Shown: one piece after another, positions 54,818 through 63,449 of the stretch
Numbering within the stretch: position 1 is the stretch's first letter
Layout of the letters: each line of letters opens with the position of its first letter
NCBI RefSeq assembly: GCF_030504645.1
Contig: NZ_JAUKWQ010000002.1
Span: 620,001-684,000 of the forward strand
Length of the DNA: 64,000 nucleotides
Direction: 5' to 3'
From: Rhizobium oryzicola
Lineage (GTDB): Bacteria; Pseudomonadota; Alphaproteobacteria; Rhizobiales; Rhizobiaceae
The notes under the pieces: generated by a model
Seen by the model: only the letters and a program-made list of their open reading frames with translations
What the model was told of the DNA's origin: nothing
The model's database searches: none
Program-made: the position numbers and the translations under genes

Positions 54818-55695
54818 CTTTCGCTGCGGGCGCGAAGCCAGACATAGATTGCATTGGCAAGGCCCGTGACGACGATCATGCCGAAGGCGAGCGCATAGCC
54901 AAGATTGGGATTACCGAGCACGTCGCCGCGGATCTGCGCATAGAGCAGGATCGGCACGATGCTGAGCGACGAACCTGTCAGCGCAATCGCGGTCGCGACA
55001 GCACCGAAGGAATTGGCAAACAGCAGCGCAAAGGTGCCGAGAATGGACGGCAGCAGGATCGGGAAGGCGACGAGGCGCCAGTATTGTGCATTTGTGGCGC
55101 CAAGAATGGAGGCAGCTTCGCGCCATTCCCGCTTCAGGCCATCCAGCGCCGGCGTGATGATCAGGATCATCAGCGGGATCTGGAAGAAGAGATAGGTGAT
55201 CGTCAGGCCCCAGAAGGAGAGAAGGTTGAAACCCATGGCGCGCAGGTTGATGTCGAAATCATCGCGCAGGAAGAGCGTGATGAAACCGGCGGGACCCAGC
55301 GTTGCGATGAAGGCGAAGGCCAGCGGCACGCCGGCGAAATTGGAGGCGACGCCGGAAAAGGTCATCAGCGGGCCGCGGATTGCCTGCGGCAAGCCGCCCA
55401 GCACCAAAGCGGCGGACATCGCAAAGCCAATCAGGCAGCCGAGAAGCGCCGAGGCAAAGCTGATGCGGATCGAAATATCGAAGGCCGCGAGGATCGAGGG
55501 CGTGAAGAGATTGTAGAGATTGGTGACGGTGAAGCCGCCCTCGGGCGTCTGAAATGCGCCCACCGCGATCTTCATCGTCGGCAGGATCAGAAACAGCAGG
55601 ACAAAGATGGTGAAGGGCACGACGCCCAGCCAATGGAGCGGCAGGCGGATGCGCTCGGCCCGCACGGTGTCGGCAATCTCGACGTGTGTTGTCAT
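54805..55695 (-). CDS. ABC transporter permease (PotB/PhnU type)
   Basis: A 296-residue permease with about six helices; the coupling loop is REAASILGATNAQYWRLVAFPILLP. It pairs with the 263-residue permease to form the channel. The 3' end overlaps the next gene. A strong stem-loop lies between it and the substrate-binding protein gene upstream. Confidence 0.92.
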   Translation of the reverse strand: MTTHVEIADTVRAERIRLPLHWLGVVPFTIFVLLFLILPTMKIAVGAFQTPEGGFTVTNLYNLFTPSILAAFDISIRISFASALLGCLIGFAMSAALVLGGLPQAIRGPLMTFSGVASNFAGVPLAFAFIATLGPAGFITLFLRDDFDINLRAMGFNLLSFWGLTITYLFFQIPLMILIITPALDGLKREWREAASILGATNAQYWRLVAFPILLPSILGTFALLFANSFGAVATAIALTGSSLSIVPILLYAQIRGDVLGNPNLGYALAFGMIVVTGLANAIYVWLRARSERWMK

Positions 55696-55750
55696 TCCCC
55701 TCGGCCCGCTTCTTCATGGAACGGCATTATCACTTTGGTCATATCATGAA

Positions 55751-55783
55751 CCGCCGCTTCGGTCCTGACAACTGAAGCGGCGG
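55751..55783 (-). terminator. Stem-loop after substrate-binding protein gene
   Basis: CCGCCGCTTCGGT pairs with ACTGAAGCGGCGG (one G-U pair) around seven bases. It lies 24 bases downstream of the binding-protein stop and 55 bases before the permease start, without a T-run, and likely raises binding-protein mRNA over the rest of the operon. Confidence 0.65.
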
Positions 55784-55806
55784 CCTATTCTGGCAAAGGT
55801 TGTGCT

Positions 55807-56910
55807 TTACTTCACGTTGGCGCCGACAACCTTGTCCCAACCAGCCTTGACGGCTGCGGAGTTTTCATCAACTTCCGAAAGCGTCGGGAAGTAAGCCTTT
55901 TCGTAGGATGATGCCGGCGGCAGCTTGTCGAGCAGGTCCTTTGGAACCTTGCCGGCCTTGGTCAGCGCGTTGAAGCGAGCCGGGTGGCAATAGCCCTTCA
56001 GCCATGCGATCTGGCCGTCGTCGGAATACAGATGCTCCATCCACAGCTTTGCAGCGTTCGGATGCGGAGCGTAGGCGGAAATGCCCTGAACGTAGACGCC
56101 AGCCAGTTCGCCCTTTTCCGGAACGACGATTTCAACCGGCGGGTTGCCCTTCAGCGTGTCCTTGGCGGCCAGCGCGTTGTAGTCCCACATCACGACGATC
56201 GGCGTTGCGCCCTGAGCGAGCGTACCGGCCTTGCCGATGACGGGAACGAAGTTGCCAGCCTTGTTGAGCTCGGCGAAGTACTTCAGACCGGCTTCACCGG
56301 CATCCTTGCCAGCCTTGGCGCCGGTGGAGAGACCAGCCGACAGAAGAGCGAGAATGGCCTGGTTGGAGGCGCGCGGGTCACCGGCGAGAGCAACCTGACC
56401 GGCATATTCCTTCTTCTTCAGGTCTTCCCAGCTCTTCGGCGTGTTCTTGACCAGGTCCTTGTTCACCAGGAAGGCCATGGCGCCGTAATAGTCGCCGTAC
56501 CAGTAGCCTTCGGCGTCCTTGATATTGTCCGGAATCTCGGCCCAGGTGGAAACCTTGTAAGGCTGCAGCAGGCCTTCCTTCTTCATCTGCGGGCCGAAAG
56601 CGAGACCGACGTCGACAACGTCAGGAGCCTGCGGGCCCTTGTTGTCCTTGTTGGCCTTGATCGCTTCGACTTCGTCAGCGGAGCCGGCATCCGGGTTCAG
56701 TTCGTTGACCTTGATTTCCGGATACTTCTTCTGGAAGGCGGCAATCACGTCGCCATAGCCGCACCAGTCGTGGGGCAGGGCGATGGTGGTGAGCGCGCCT
56801 TCCTTCTTGGCAGCTGCGATCAGTTCTGCGCTCGGCTCTGCAAAAGCGGCGCTGGTCGAAACAACGGCGATGGCCGTCGTGAGCGACAGAAGACGATTGA
56901 TCTTGGACAT
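55807..56910 (-). CDS. ABC transporter substrate-binding protein (spermidine/iron/phosphonate class)
   Basis: A 367-residue periplasmic binding protein. Signal peptide MSKINRLLSLTTAIAVVSTSAAFA. The mature chain opens 'EPSAELIAAAKKEGALTTIALPHDWCGYG', the SBP_bac_6/8-like pattern, with LVNKDLVKNTPKSWEDLKK and APDVVDVGLAFG later. The ligand cannot be read from the sequence; 2-aminoethylphosphonate, polyamine or iron(III) binding proteins are the closest look-alikes. Probably the most abundant product of the operon, given the hairpin that follows. Confidence 0.92.
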   Translation of the reverse strand: MSKINRLLSLTTAIAVVSTSAAFAEPSAELIAAAKKEGALTTIALPHDWCGYGDVIAAFQKKYPEIKVNELNPDAGSADEVEAIKANKDNKGPQAPDVVDVGLAFGPQMKKEGLLQPYKVSTWAEIPDNIKDAEGYWYGDYYGAMAFLVNKDLVKNTPKSWEDLKKKEYAGQVALAGDPRASNQAILALLSAGLSTGAKAGKDAGEAGLKYFAELNKAGNFVPVIGKAGTLAQGATPIVVMWDYNALAAKDTLKGNPPVEIVVPEKGELAGVYVQGISAYAPHPNAAKLWMEHLYSDDGQIAWLKGYCHPARFNALTKAGKVPKDLLDKLPPASSYEKAYFPTLSEVDENSAAVKAGWDKVVGANVK

Positions 56911-57011
56911 CGATTTCCTCCTGAGGGTTTAAAGCGTGTCGGGCGCCACTCGTAGTGACAGTTGATGAATGGGATGTGACAGTGCGTGTGGTTGATTTCG
57001 TGTTGCGTTTT

Positions 57012-57938
57012 TTAGGTTTGCGGCTTGGCTTTCCTGTTTTTCGAGGGGGGGAATGGCGTGCGGGTATTTTCGGGTCTGCGAAAGAGGCGGCTGCGTTCAA
57101 ACAGAGCCTCCAGCGAGTCCATGCGTCTGCGCGTTTTGTCCCAGGCTGCACTCTGAACCGCCTCGATCAGGGCCTCGACGGTAAAGAGCGTGACGACAGA
57201 GGAATCCCACGCTGAGGGCGCTTCGATGCGTAATTTGAAGACATGCGACGCATGCCGCGCGACGGGCGATACCCAGATGTCCGTAAAGAGGATGATCACG
57301 ACGCCTGCCGCGGCGGCCGCTTCCGCCAAAGTCGCCATTTCCTGTTCGTAGCGGCGGATATCAAAAATCACCAGCACATCGCCGGCATTCATGTTCAACA
57401 CATATTGCGGCCATGAGCTGCGGTTGGTCGATATCTGCGTCGTCTTCGAGCGGATGACCTGCATATGCGTGAAAAAGTATTCCGCCAGCGCGCCGGTGAT
57501 GCGGCCCCCGACGAAGTAGATGCTGCGCTTTTCGTCCTTCAGCAGGTCGGCCGCGCCATCGAAAGTGGCCGTGTCGAGGCCAGATAGGCTTTCCCTGAGG
57601 TTCTCAGTGATCGCCTCGGCAAAGCGGTTGAGGATATGGCCGGTCGGCGCCTTGGCGGCCCAGCGGTCGTGCTTGGCGATGGGGTTGGAAATGGTCGCTT
57701 CCAGCTCCTGGTGCAGATGCGCCTGAAACTCCGGATAGCCCTTGTAGCCGAGCTTTTGCACCATTCGGGCAACGGTCGGGGTGGACACACCGGCATTGTC
57801 AGCGGTCACGGTAATGCTGCCCAGACCCGAGACCGGATAGTTCTCGAGCAGGGTGTCGGCCAGCTTTTTCTCCGCGGGCGTCAGTCCGTCATAATGCAAA
57901 CGAATGACGTCCAGCACGGTGCGCGCAGACGTGGACAC
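57012..57938 (-). CDS. RpiR/MurR-family transcriptional regulator
   Basis: A 308-residue regulator. N-terminal HTH_6 (LTPAEKKLADTLLENYPVSGLGSI, GVSTPTVARMVQKLGYKGYPEFQ), then a SIS domain (SIYFVGGRITGALAEYF, VLVIFDIRRYEQEM, IILFTDIW) that binds a phosphosugar or similar effector. A GTG at 57938 is chosen as the start, with GGAGG about 13 bases upstream. First gene of the minus-strand transporter operon, divergent from the amidohydrolase gene at 58114 with 175 bp between, so it may control both. Confidence 0.9.
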   Translation of the reverse strand: MSTSARTVLDVIRLHYDGLTPAEKKLADTLLENYPVSGLGSITVTADNAGVSTPTVARMVQKLGYKGYPEFQAHLHQELEATISNPIAKHDRWAAKAPTGHILNRFAEAITENLRESLSGLDTATFDGAADLLKDEKRSIYFVGGRITGALAEYFFTHMQVIRSKTTQISTNRSSWPQYVLNMNAGDVLVIFDIRRYEQEMATLAEAAAAAGVVIILFTDIWVSPVARHASHVFKLRIEAPSAWDSSVVTLFTVEALIEAVQSAAWDKTRRRMDSLEALFERSRLFRRPENTRTPFPPSKNRKAKPQT

Positions 57939-58113
57939 GTGTTGAGGTTCCCCTCCGGTCTTTGCCGGTTTCGGTGGGATTAAGCTGTCATAATTCACGG
58001 GAGTCAATCCGGCGCCCTGAAAAGATTTCTTCCTCTCCCCGTTGACGAGCGACGGGTTATGAAGAATTCTCTTCTGTATCGGAAATGTGAAACCGAACTC
58101 CGGAGCAGATGAC

Positions 58114-58893
58114 ATGCTCGTGCAAACGGATCTTTTGACAGAGGCTGACGGCGATCCCGTTGCTGTGGAAAATCTGCTTGGCACCAGCCCTGTGCTTCTG
58201 GTCTGCGAGCACGCCTCCAGGCTGCTGCCGGAAAAGCTTGGCAACCTCGGCCTTTCCGATGAGGCTCTCTCCTCGCACATTGCCTGGGATCCAGGAGCCC
58301 TCGACGTTGCGAGCTTGATGGCAAGGAGCCTCGACGCTACGCTCATCTCGCAACGATTTTCGCGCCTGGTCTATGATTGCAACCGGCCGCCGGAATCGCC
58401 GGCGGCGATGCGCGATGTCAGCGAAGTCTTTCGTATTCCCGGCAATGAGAACTTGAGCGATGCGGAGAAAGCGCGGCGTACGAATGCGCTCTACCATCCT
58501 TTTCAGAACCGGATCCGCGACGAGATCGCGGCGCGCAAGGGCAGGGGGCAGGCGACGGTTCTCGTGACGGTTCACAGCTTTACGCCGGTCTATTTCGGCA
58601 AGCCGCGGGCCGTTGAAATTGGCATCCTGCATGAGCGGGACGCGCGTCTGGCCGATGCCATGTTGGACGCGGCCAAGGATACGAAACTCTACCGCATGGA
58701 GCGGAACGAGCCTTACGGGCCGGCGGACGGGGTGACCCATACGCTGGAACTGCATGCCATGCCTGATGGCCTGCTGAATGTGATGATCGAAATCAGAAAC
58801 GACCTGATTGCAGAGGAGGTCGGCCGGGGGGTCGTGGCCGATTTTCTCTCCGGGCTGCTGCGCGAGAGCATCTCCAGCATCACCGGCACTTAA
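58114..58893 (+). CDS. N-formylglutamate amidohydrolase-like protein
   Basis: A 259-residue member of the N-formylglutamate amidohydrolase family (HutG type), which releases glutamate from N-acyl-glutamate compounds. Seen: VLLVCEHASRLLPEKLG, the DPGALDVASLMA stretch, SRLVYDCNRPP, TVHSFTPVYFGKPR, and IEIRNDLI. ATG 58114 has CGGAGCAG upstream and is preferred over a GTG 27 bases earlier. In this cluster the substrate may be a gamma-glutamyl compound or a formyl/acyl glutamate; the exact reaction is inferred. Confidence 0.88.
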   Translation: MLVQTDLLTEADGDPVAVENLLGTSPVLLVCEHASRLLPEKLGNLGLSDEALSSHIAWDPGALDVASLMARSLDATLISQRFSRLVYDCNRPPESPAAMRDVSEVFRIPGNENLSDAEKARRTNALYHPFQNRIRDEIAARKGRGQATVLVTVHSFTPVYFGKPRAVEIGILHERDARLADAMLDAAKDTKLYRMERNEPYGPADGVTHTLELHAMPDGLLNVMIEIRNDLIAEEVGRGVVADFLSGLLRESISSITGT

Positions 58894-59006
58894 AAAAGAA
58901 AAGACCCCGCGGGAGCAGTTGTTTTGCGTGACCGCAGCGAAAGCTGCGTGAGTTCAAACTCGAAATCCAGCCGGACGGCATGAGATTTCGCGAACAGGGG
59001 AACGTC

Positions 59007-60581
59007 ATGTCTGGGTACACTGAAAATGATAAGAAGCAGGACATTCATATCCTGCACTCAATGGGTTATGCGCAGGAACTCGAGCGGCGTATGAGCTCGT
59101 TTTCCAACTTCGCCATTTCCTTTTCCATCATCTGCATTCTCTCCGGCGGCATCAACTCGCTGGGACAAGCAACCGCCGGTGCCGGTGGTGCCTCGATCGG
59201 GATCGGCTGGCCGCTCGGCTGCCTGATTTCGGGCATCTTCGCGCTGGGCTTAGCGCAGATCAGCTCCGCCTATCCCACGGCAGGCGGCCTTTATCATTGG
59301 GGTTCGATCCTTGGAAACCGCTTCACCGGCTGGCTGTCGGCGTGGCTCAATCTGCTGGGACTGGTCACGGTTCTCGGCGCCATCAATGTCGGCACCTTCT
59401 ACTTCTTCTTCGGTGCTTTCGGTCCGCAATTCGGTATCGAGGACACGCTGGTGCATCGCGTCGTCTTCGTGGCCGTCATTACCGGCCTGCAGGCGGTCAT
59501 CAACCACTTCGGTATCGGCCTGACGGCAAAGCTCACTGACTTTTCCGGCTACCTGATCTTTGCGACCGCTGTCATCCTGACGATCGTCTGCCTTGCCAGT
59601 GCGCCGAGCTACGAGATCAGCCGCCTCTTCACCTTCGCCAACTATACCGGCCAGCCGACCGTTGCCGCTGACGGCACGCTCACCGGGCCTGCGGTGTGGC
59701 CCAATGTCGTCTCGGGCGGCATGGCATTCCTGCTCGGACTGCTTTTGCCGATCTACACGATCACCGGCTATGACGCTTCCGCTCATACCTCGGAAGAGAC
59801 CGTCAAGGCAGCCGTCTCGGTGCCGAAGGGCATGGTGTCGTCGGTCATCTGGTCAACGGTATTCGGTTACGTGATGCTCTGCGCTTTCGTGCTGATGATC
59901 CCTAATATGGAAGACGCCGCGAAGCAGGGCTGGAACGTGTTCTTCTGGGCGATGGATGCGCAGGTGAATGCGACGCTGAAGACTATTCTCTACGTGTTGA
60001 TCTTCATCTCGCAGCTTCTTTGCGGTCTTGCGACCGTCACGTCCGTCTCGCGCATGATCTTCGCCTTCTCGCGTGACAAGGGGCTCCCGGCCTCCAGCAC
60101 GCTGGCCAAGGTCAGCCCGAAATACCGAACCCCCGTTGCCGCCATCTGGACGGGCGCGGTTCTGGCCGTCCTCTTCGTATGGTTCACCTCGGCAATCACC
60201 ATTGCCGGAACGCCCGCCTACTCCATCGTGGTGTCCTGCACGGTCATCTTCATCTTCCTGTCCTTCATCCTGCCGATCGTCCTCGGCTTTACGGCGATCG
60301 GAACGTCGAAGTGGCCGACTATGGGGCCATGGAACATGGGGATCGGCACCTACAAGCTGGTCACCGTTCTGGCGGTGATCTCCATGATCATCATCTTCTA
60401 CATCGGCATTCAGCCGCCGAACGACTGGGCGCTGGAAATCACCGTCGGCTTCCTGGTGCTGACGGCGATTGTCTGGTTTGCCTTTGAAAACCGCCGCTTC
60501 ATGGGCCCGCCGATCGGCGACGCCATTGCCAAGCGCAAGGCGGATATCGCTGCGGCAGAGGCTGCCGTCGGCGAAGCCTGA
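59007..60581 (+). CDS. APC-family amino acid/amine permease
   Basis: A 524-residue membrane transporter with about twelve helices. The N-terminal ERRMSSFSNFAISFSIICILSGG and GWPLGCLISGIFALGLAQISSAYPTAGGLYHWGS segments are typical of GABA permease/BAT1-type APC carriers; KEGMV-like and ITGYDASAHTSEET segments follow. AGGGGAAC precedes ATG 59007. Likely imports the amine or amino acid that the next enzymes degrade. Confidence 0.92.
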   Translation: MSGYTENDKKQDIHILHSMGYAQELERRMSSFSNFAISFSIICILSGGINSLGQATAGAGGASIGIGWPLGCLISGIFALGLAQISSAYPTAGGLYHWGSILGNRFTGWLSAWLNLLGLVTVLGAINVGTFYFFFGAFGPQFGIEDTLVHRVVFVAVITGLQAVINHFGIGLTAKLTDFSGYLIFATAVILTIVCLASAPSYEISRLFTFANYTGQPTVAADGTLTGPAVWPNVVSGGMAFLLGLLLPIYTITGYDASAHTSEETVKAAVSVPKGMVSSVIWSTVFGYVMLCAFVLMIPNMEDAAKQGWNVFFWAMDAQVNATLKTILYVLIFISQLLCGLATVTSVSRMIFAFSRDKGLPASSTLAKVSPKYRTPVAAIWTGAVLAVLFVWFTSAITIAGTPAYSIVVSCTVIFIFLSFILPIVLGFTAIGTSKWPTMGPWNMGIGTYKLVTVLAVISMIIIFYIGIQPPNDWALEITVGFLVLTAIVWFAFENRRFMGPPIGDAIAKRKADIAAAEAAVGEA

Positions 60582-60650
60582 TCAGGCTTGCCATCATAGC
60601 GCCGCCGCAGCCAAGATGCGGCGGCTCCCTCTTTTCAAACGGATACCGAA

Positions 60651-62021
60651 ATGAGTTCGATTTACACATTCGACGATTTGAAGATGGACGTTGCGGCAGG
60701 CCGGATCGATACGGTCATCGGCGCGCAGGTGGACATGCAAGGCCGCCTGATGGGCAAGCGCTTCCAGGCCGAGTACTTCGTCGACAGCGCCTGGAAGGAA
60801 ACCCATAGCTGCAACTACCTGCTGGCGACCGACATGGAGATGGAGACCGTCTCCGGCTACAAGTCCACCAGTTGGGAAAAGGGTTACGGCGACTACACGA
60901 TGAAGCCGGATCTTTCGACGCTGCGCAAGCTGCCTTGGCTGGAAGGCACGGCACTGGTGCTTTGCGATGTGCAGGATCATCACACACATGCGGACGTGCC
61001 GCATTCGCCACGCGCCATCTTGAAAAAGCAGGTTCAGCGACTTGAGGATATGGGCCTTGCCGCCTTCATGGCCACCGAGCTCGAATTCTTCCTGTTCGAC
61101 CAGAGTTTTGATGCCGCGCGCGAAAGCGGCTATCGCAACTTGAGGCTCGCCAGCGCCTATAACGAGGACTACCACATCTTCCAGACCACCAAGGAGGAAG
61201 AGGTGATGCGGGCGATCCGTACCGGTCTCCAAGGGGCCAATGTGCCGGTGGAAAATTCCAAGGGTGAGGCTTCTGCCGGCCAGGAAGAGATCAATGTCCG
61301 CTATGCCGATGCTCTCACCATGGCGGACCGGCATGTGCTGATCAAGAACGCCGTCAAGGAGATCGCATGGTCCAAAGGCAAGTCGGTGACCTTCCTCGCC
61401 AAGTGGCATTATAGCGCTGCGGGTTCCTCCTCGCATATCCATCAGTCCCTTTGGAGTGCGGATGGCAAGACGCCGCTGTTTTACGATCCCGCCGCACCGC
61501 ACGGCATGTCGGACCTGATGCGCCACTATATTGCGGGCCTTCTGGCTTATGCGCAGGAGTACACGCTGTTCCTGGCGCCCTACATCAATTCCTACAAGCG
61601 CTTCGTCGCAGGCACATTTGCACCGACCAAGATTGTCTGGAGCAAGGACAACCGTACGGCAGGTTTTCGCCTGTGCGGCGAGGACACCAAGAGCATTCGA
61701 ATCGAGTGCCGCATCGGCGGCTCAGATCTCAACCCGTATCTTGCCATGGCGGCGCTGATTGCGGCGGGCATCGAGGGTATCAACAACAAGCTGGAGCTTG
61801 AGGATGCCTTTGTGGGCGATGCCTATGGATCGAGCGGCGTGAAGGAAATTCCGCGCACGCTTCGCCATGCCACGGAACTGTTCACGAAGTCTGCCATGCT
61901 GCGCCAAGCCTTTGGTGATGACGTGATCGATCACTACACCCGTGCTGCGGAATGGGAGCAGGAGGAGTATGATCGACGTGTGACGGATTGGGAGGTGGCG
62001 CGCGGCTTCGAGAGGGCATAA
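60651..62021 (+). CDS. Glutamine synthetase family ligase (gamma-glutamyl-amine type)
   Basis: A 456-residue enzyme of the glutamine synthetase fold. Metal/ATP motifs TELEFFLF, GEASAGQEEIN, AGSSSHIHQSL and the 'NSYKRFVAGTFAPTKIVW' arginine block are all present, as in PuuA-type gamma-glutamylamine ligases. Because of its neighbours (APC permease, aldehyde and alcohol dehydrogenases, amidohydrolase), I infer it ligates glutamate to an imported amine rather than supplying glutamine for the cell. Confidence 0.9.
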   Translation: MSSIYTFDDLKMDVAAGRIDTVIGAQVDMQGRLMGKRFQAEYFVDSAWKETHSCNYLLATDMEMETVSGYKSTSWEKGYGDYTMKPDLSTLRKLPWLEGTALVLCDVQDHHTHADVPHSPRAILKKQVQRLEDMGLAAFMATELEFFLFDQSFDAARESGYRNLRLASAYNEDYHIFQTTKEEEVMRAIRTGLQGANVPVENSKGEASAGQEEINVRYADALTMADRHVLIKNAVKEIAWSKGKSVTFLAKWHYSAAGSSSHIHQSLWSADGKTPLFYDPAAPHGMSDLMRHYIAGLLAYAQEYTLFLAPYINSYKRFVAGTFAPTKIVWSKDNRTAGFRLCGEDTKSIRIECRIGGSDLNPYLAMAALIAAGIEGINNKLELEDAFVGDAYGSSGVKEIPRTLRHATELFTKSAMLRQAFGDDVIDHYTRAAEWEQEEYDRRVTDWEVARGFERA

Positions 62022-62064
62022 AAAGGGCCTCCGACCTCGCGATTTGATCAAACAGGACATGGAA

Positions 62065-63444
62065 ATGACGATGATCCAATGTATCTCGCCCATTGACGGC
62101 TCGGTTTATGCCGAGCGTCCGGCGATGCCCTATGAACAGGCCCTCGAGGCAGTGGCGCGCGCCCGCAAGGCGCAGAAGCCCTGGGCGAAGCGTCCGCTGG
62201 AAGACCGCGTTCAACTGGTGCTGAAGGGCGTAGCCCGCCTGAATGAAATGGCGGATGAGGTGGTGCCGGAACTCGCCTGGCAGATGGGCCGCCCGGTTCG
62301 CTATGGCGGGGAGTTCAAGGGCTTCAATGAGCGCTCCAACTACGTGGCTAATGTGGCCGCCGAAGCGCTGGCGCCCATCGAAGTGGAGCATAGTGCGGCC
62401 TTTACGCGCCGCATCGAGCGCGAGCCGCATGGCGTCGTCTTCGTCATTGCGCCCTGGAACTACCCCTACATGACGGCGATCAATACGATCGCTCCGGCAC
62501 TCATGGCTGGCAATACCGTCATCATCAAACATGCCGCCCAGACGCTTTTGGTGGGTGAGCGTATGGTGCGGGCCTTTGTCGAAGCTGGCGTTCCCGAAGA
62601 TGTCTTCCAGAACCTGTTCCTGGACCATGCAACGAGCGAGAAGCTGATTGCGGCGGGCTCCTTCAACTTCATCAATTTCACCGGTTCGGTTGCCGGTGGC
62701 CGTGCGGTCGAGCGCGCAGCCGCTGGGACCTTTACCGGCATGGGGCTGGAGCTTGGCGGCAAGGACCCCGGCTACGTGATGGAGGATGCCGATCTTGATG
62801 CGGCCGTCGATACGCTGATGGATGGCGCCACCTATAATTCGGGCCAGTGCTGCTGCGGCATCGAACGCATCTATGTGCATGAAAGCCTCTATGATGCCTT
62901 CGTGGAAAAGTCGGTCGCCTGGGTGTCGAACTACAAGCTCGGCAATCCACTGGACAAGGAAACGACGCTCGGGCCGATGGCCAATGCCCGCTTCGCCAAG
63001 GTGGTGCGTGAGCAGATCGCCGATGCCGTTTCCAAGGGTGCCAAGGCGCTGGTCGATCCGAAGCTATTCCCGCAGGACGATGGTGGAGCCTATATCGCGC
63101 CACAGATCCTCGTCGATGTCGACCACTCTATGGACTTCATGCGCGAGGAAACATTCGGTCCAGCCGTTGGCATCATGAAAGTCAAGAGCGACGCGGAAGC
63201 GCTCGACCTGATGAATGATTGCAAATATGGTCTGACCGTTTCGCTGTGGACCAAGGACGAGGAGCGTGCATCGGGCCTCGGCGCCCAACTCGAAACCGGC
63301 ACCGTCTTCATGAACCGCTGCGATTATCTCGATCCCGCGCTGGTCTGGACGGGTGTCAAGGAGACCGGCCGGGGCGGATCGCTTTCTGTGCTCGGGTTCC
63401 ACAATCTGACCCGTCCGAAATCCTACCACTTCAAGAAAGCCTGA
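62065..63444 (+). CDS. Aldehyde dehydrogenase family protein
   Basis: A 459-residue NAD(P)-dependent aldehyde dehydrogenase. APWNYPYMTAINTIAPAL, the NAD-binding FTGSVAGGRAVERAAAG, LELGGKDPGYV (general-base Glu) and the catalytic cysteine in NSGQCCCGIERIYV are present, and ETFGPAVGIM follows. Several ATGs are possible; 62065 is eight bases after AGGAC. It oxidises the aldehyde produced by the following alcohol dehydrogenase, by inference from order. Confidence 0.93.
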   Translation: MTMIQCISPIDGSVYAERPAMPYEQALEAVARARKAQKPWAKRPLEDRVQLVLKGVARLNEMADEVVPELAWQMGRPVRYGGEFKGFNERSNYVANVAAEALAPIEVEHSAAFTRRIEREPHGVVFVIAPWNYPYMTAINTIAPALMAGNTVIIKHAAQTLLVGERMVRAFVEAGVPEDVFQNLFLDHATSEKLIAAGSFNFINFTGSVAGGRAVERAAAGTFTGMGLELGGKDPGYVMEDADLDAAVDTLMDGATYNSGQCCCGIERIYVHESLYDAFVEKSVAWVSNYKLGNPLDKETTLGPMANARFAKVVREQIADAVSKGAKALVDPKLFPQDDGGAYIAPQILVDVDHSMDFMREETFGPAVGIMKVKSDAEALDLMNDCKYGLTVSLWTKDEERASGLGAQLETGTVFMNRCDYLDPALVWTGVKETGRGGSLSVLGFHNLTRPKSYHFKKA

Positions 63445-63449
63445 TTGCC

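Noticed and set aside
57012-58346. Longer start for the RpiR-type regulator
   Set aside because: The extension runs antisense through the start of the amidohydrolase gene and has no family similarity; GTG 57938 starts just before the HTH.
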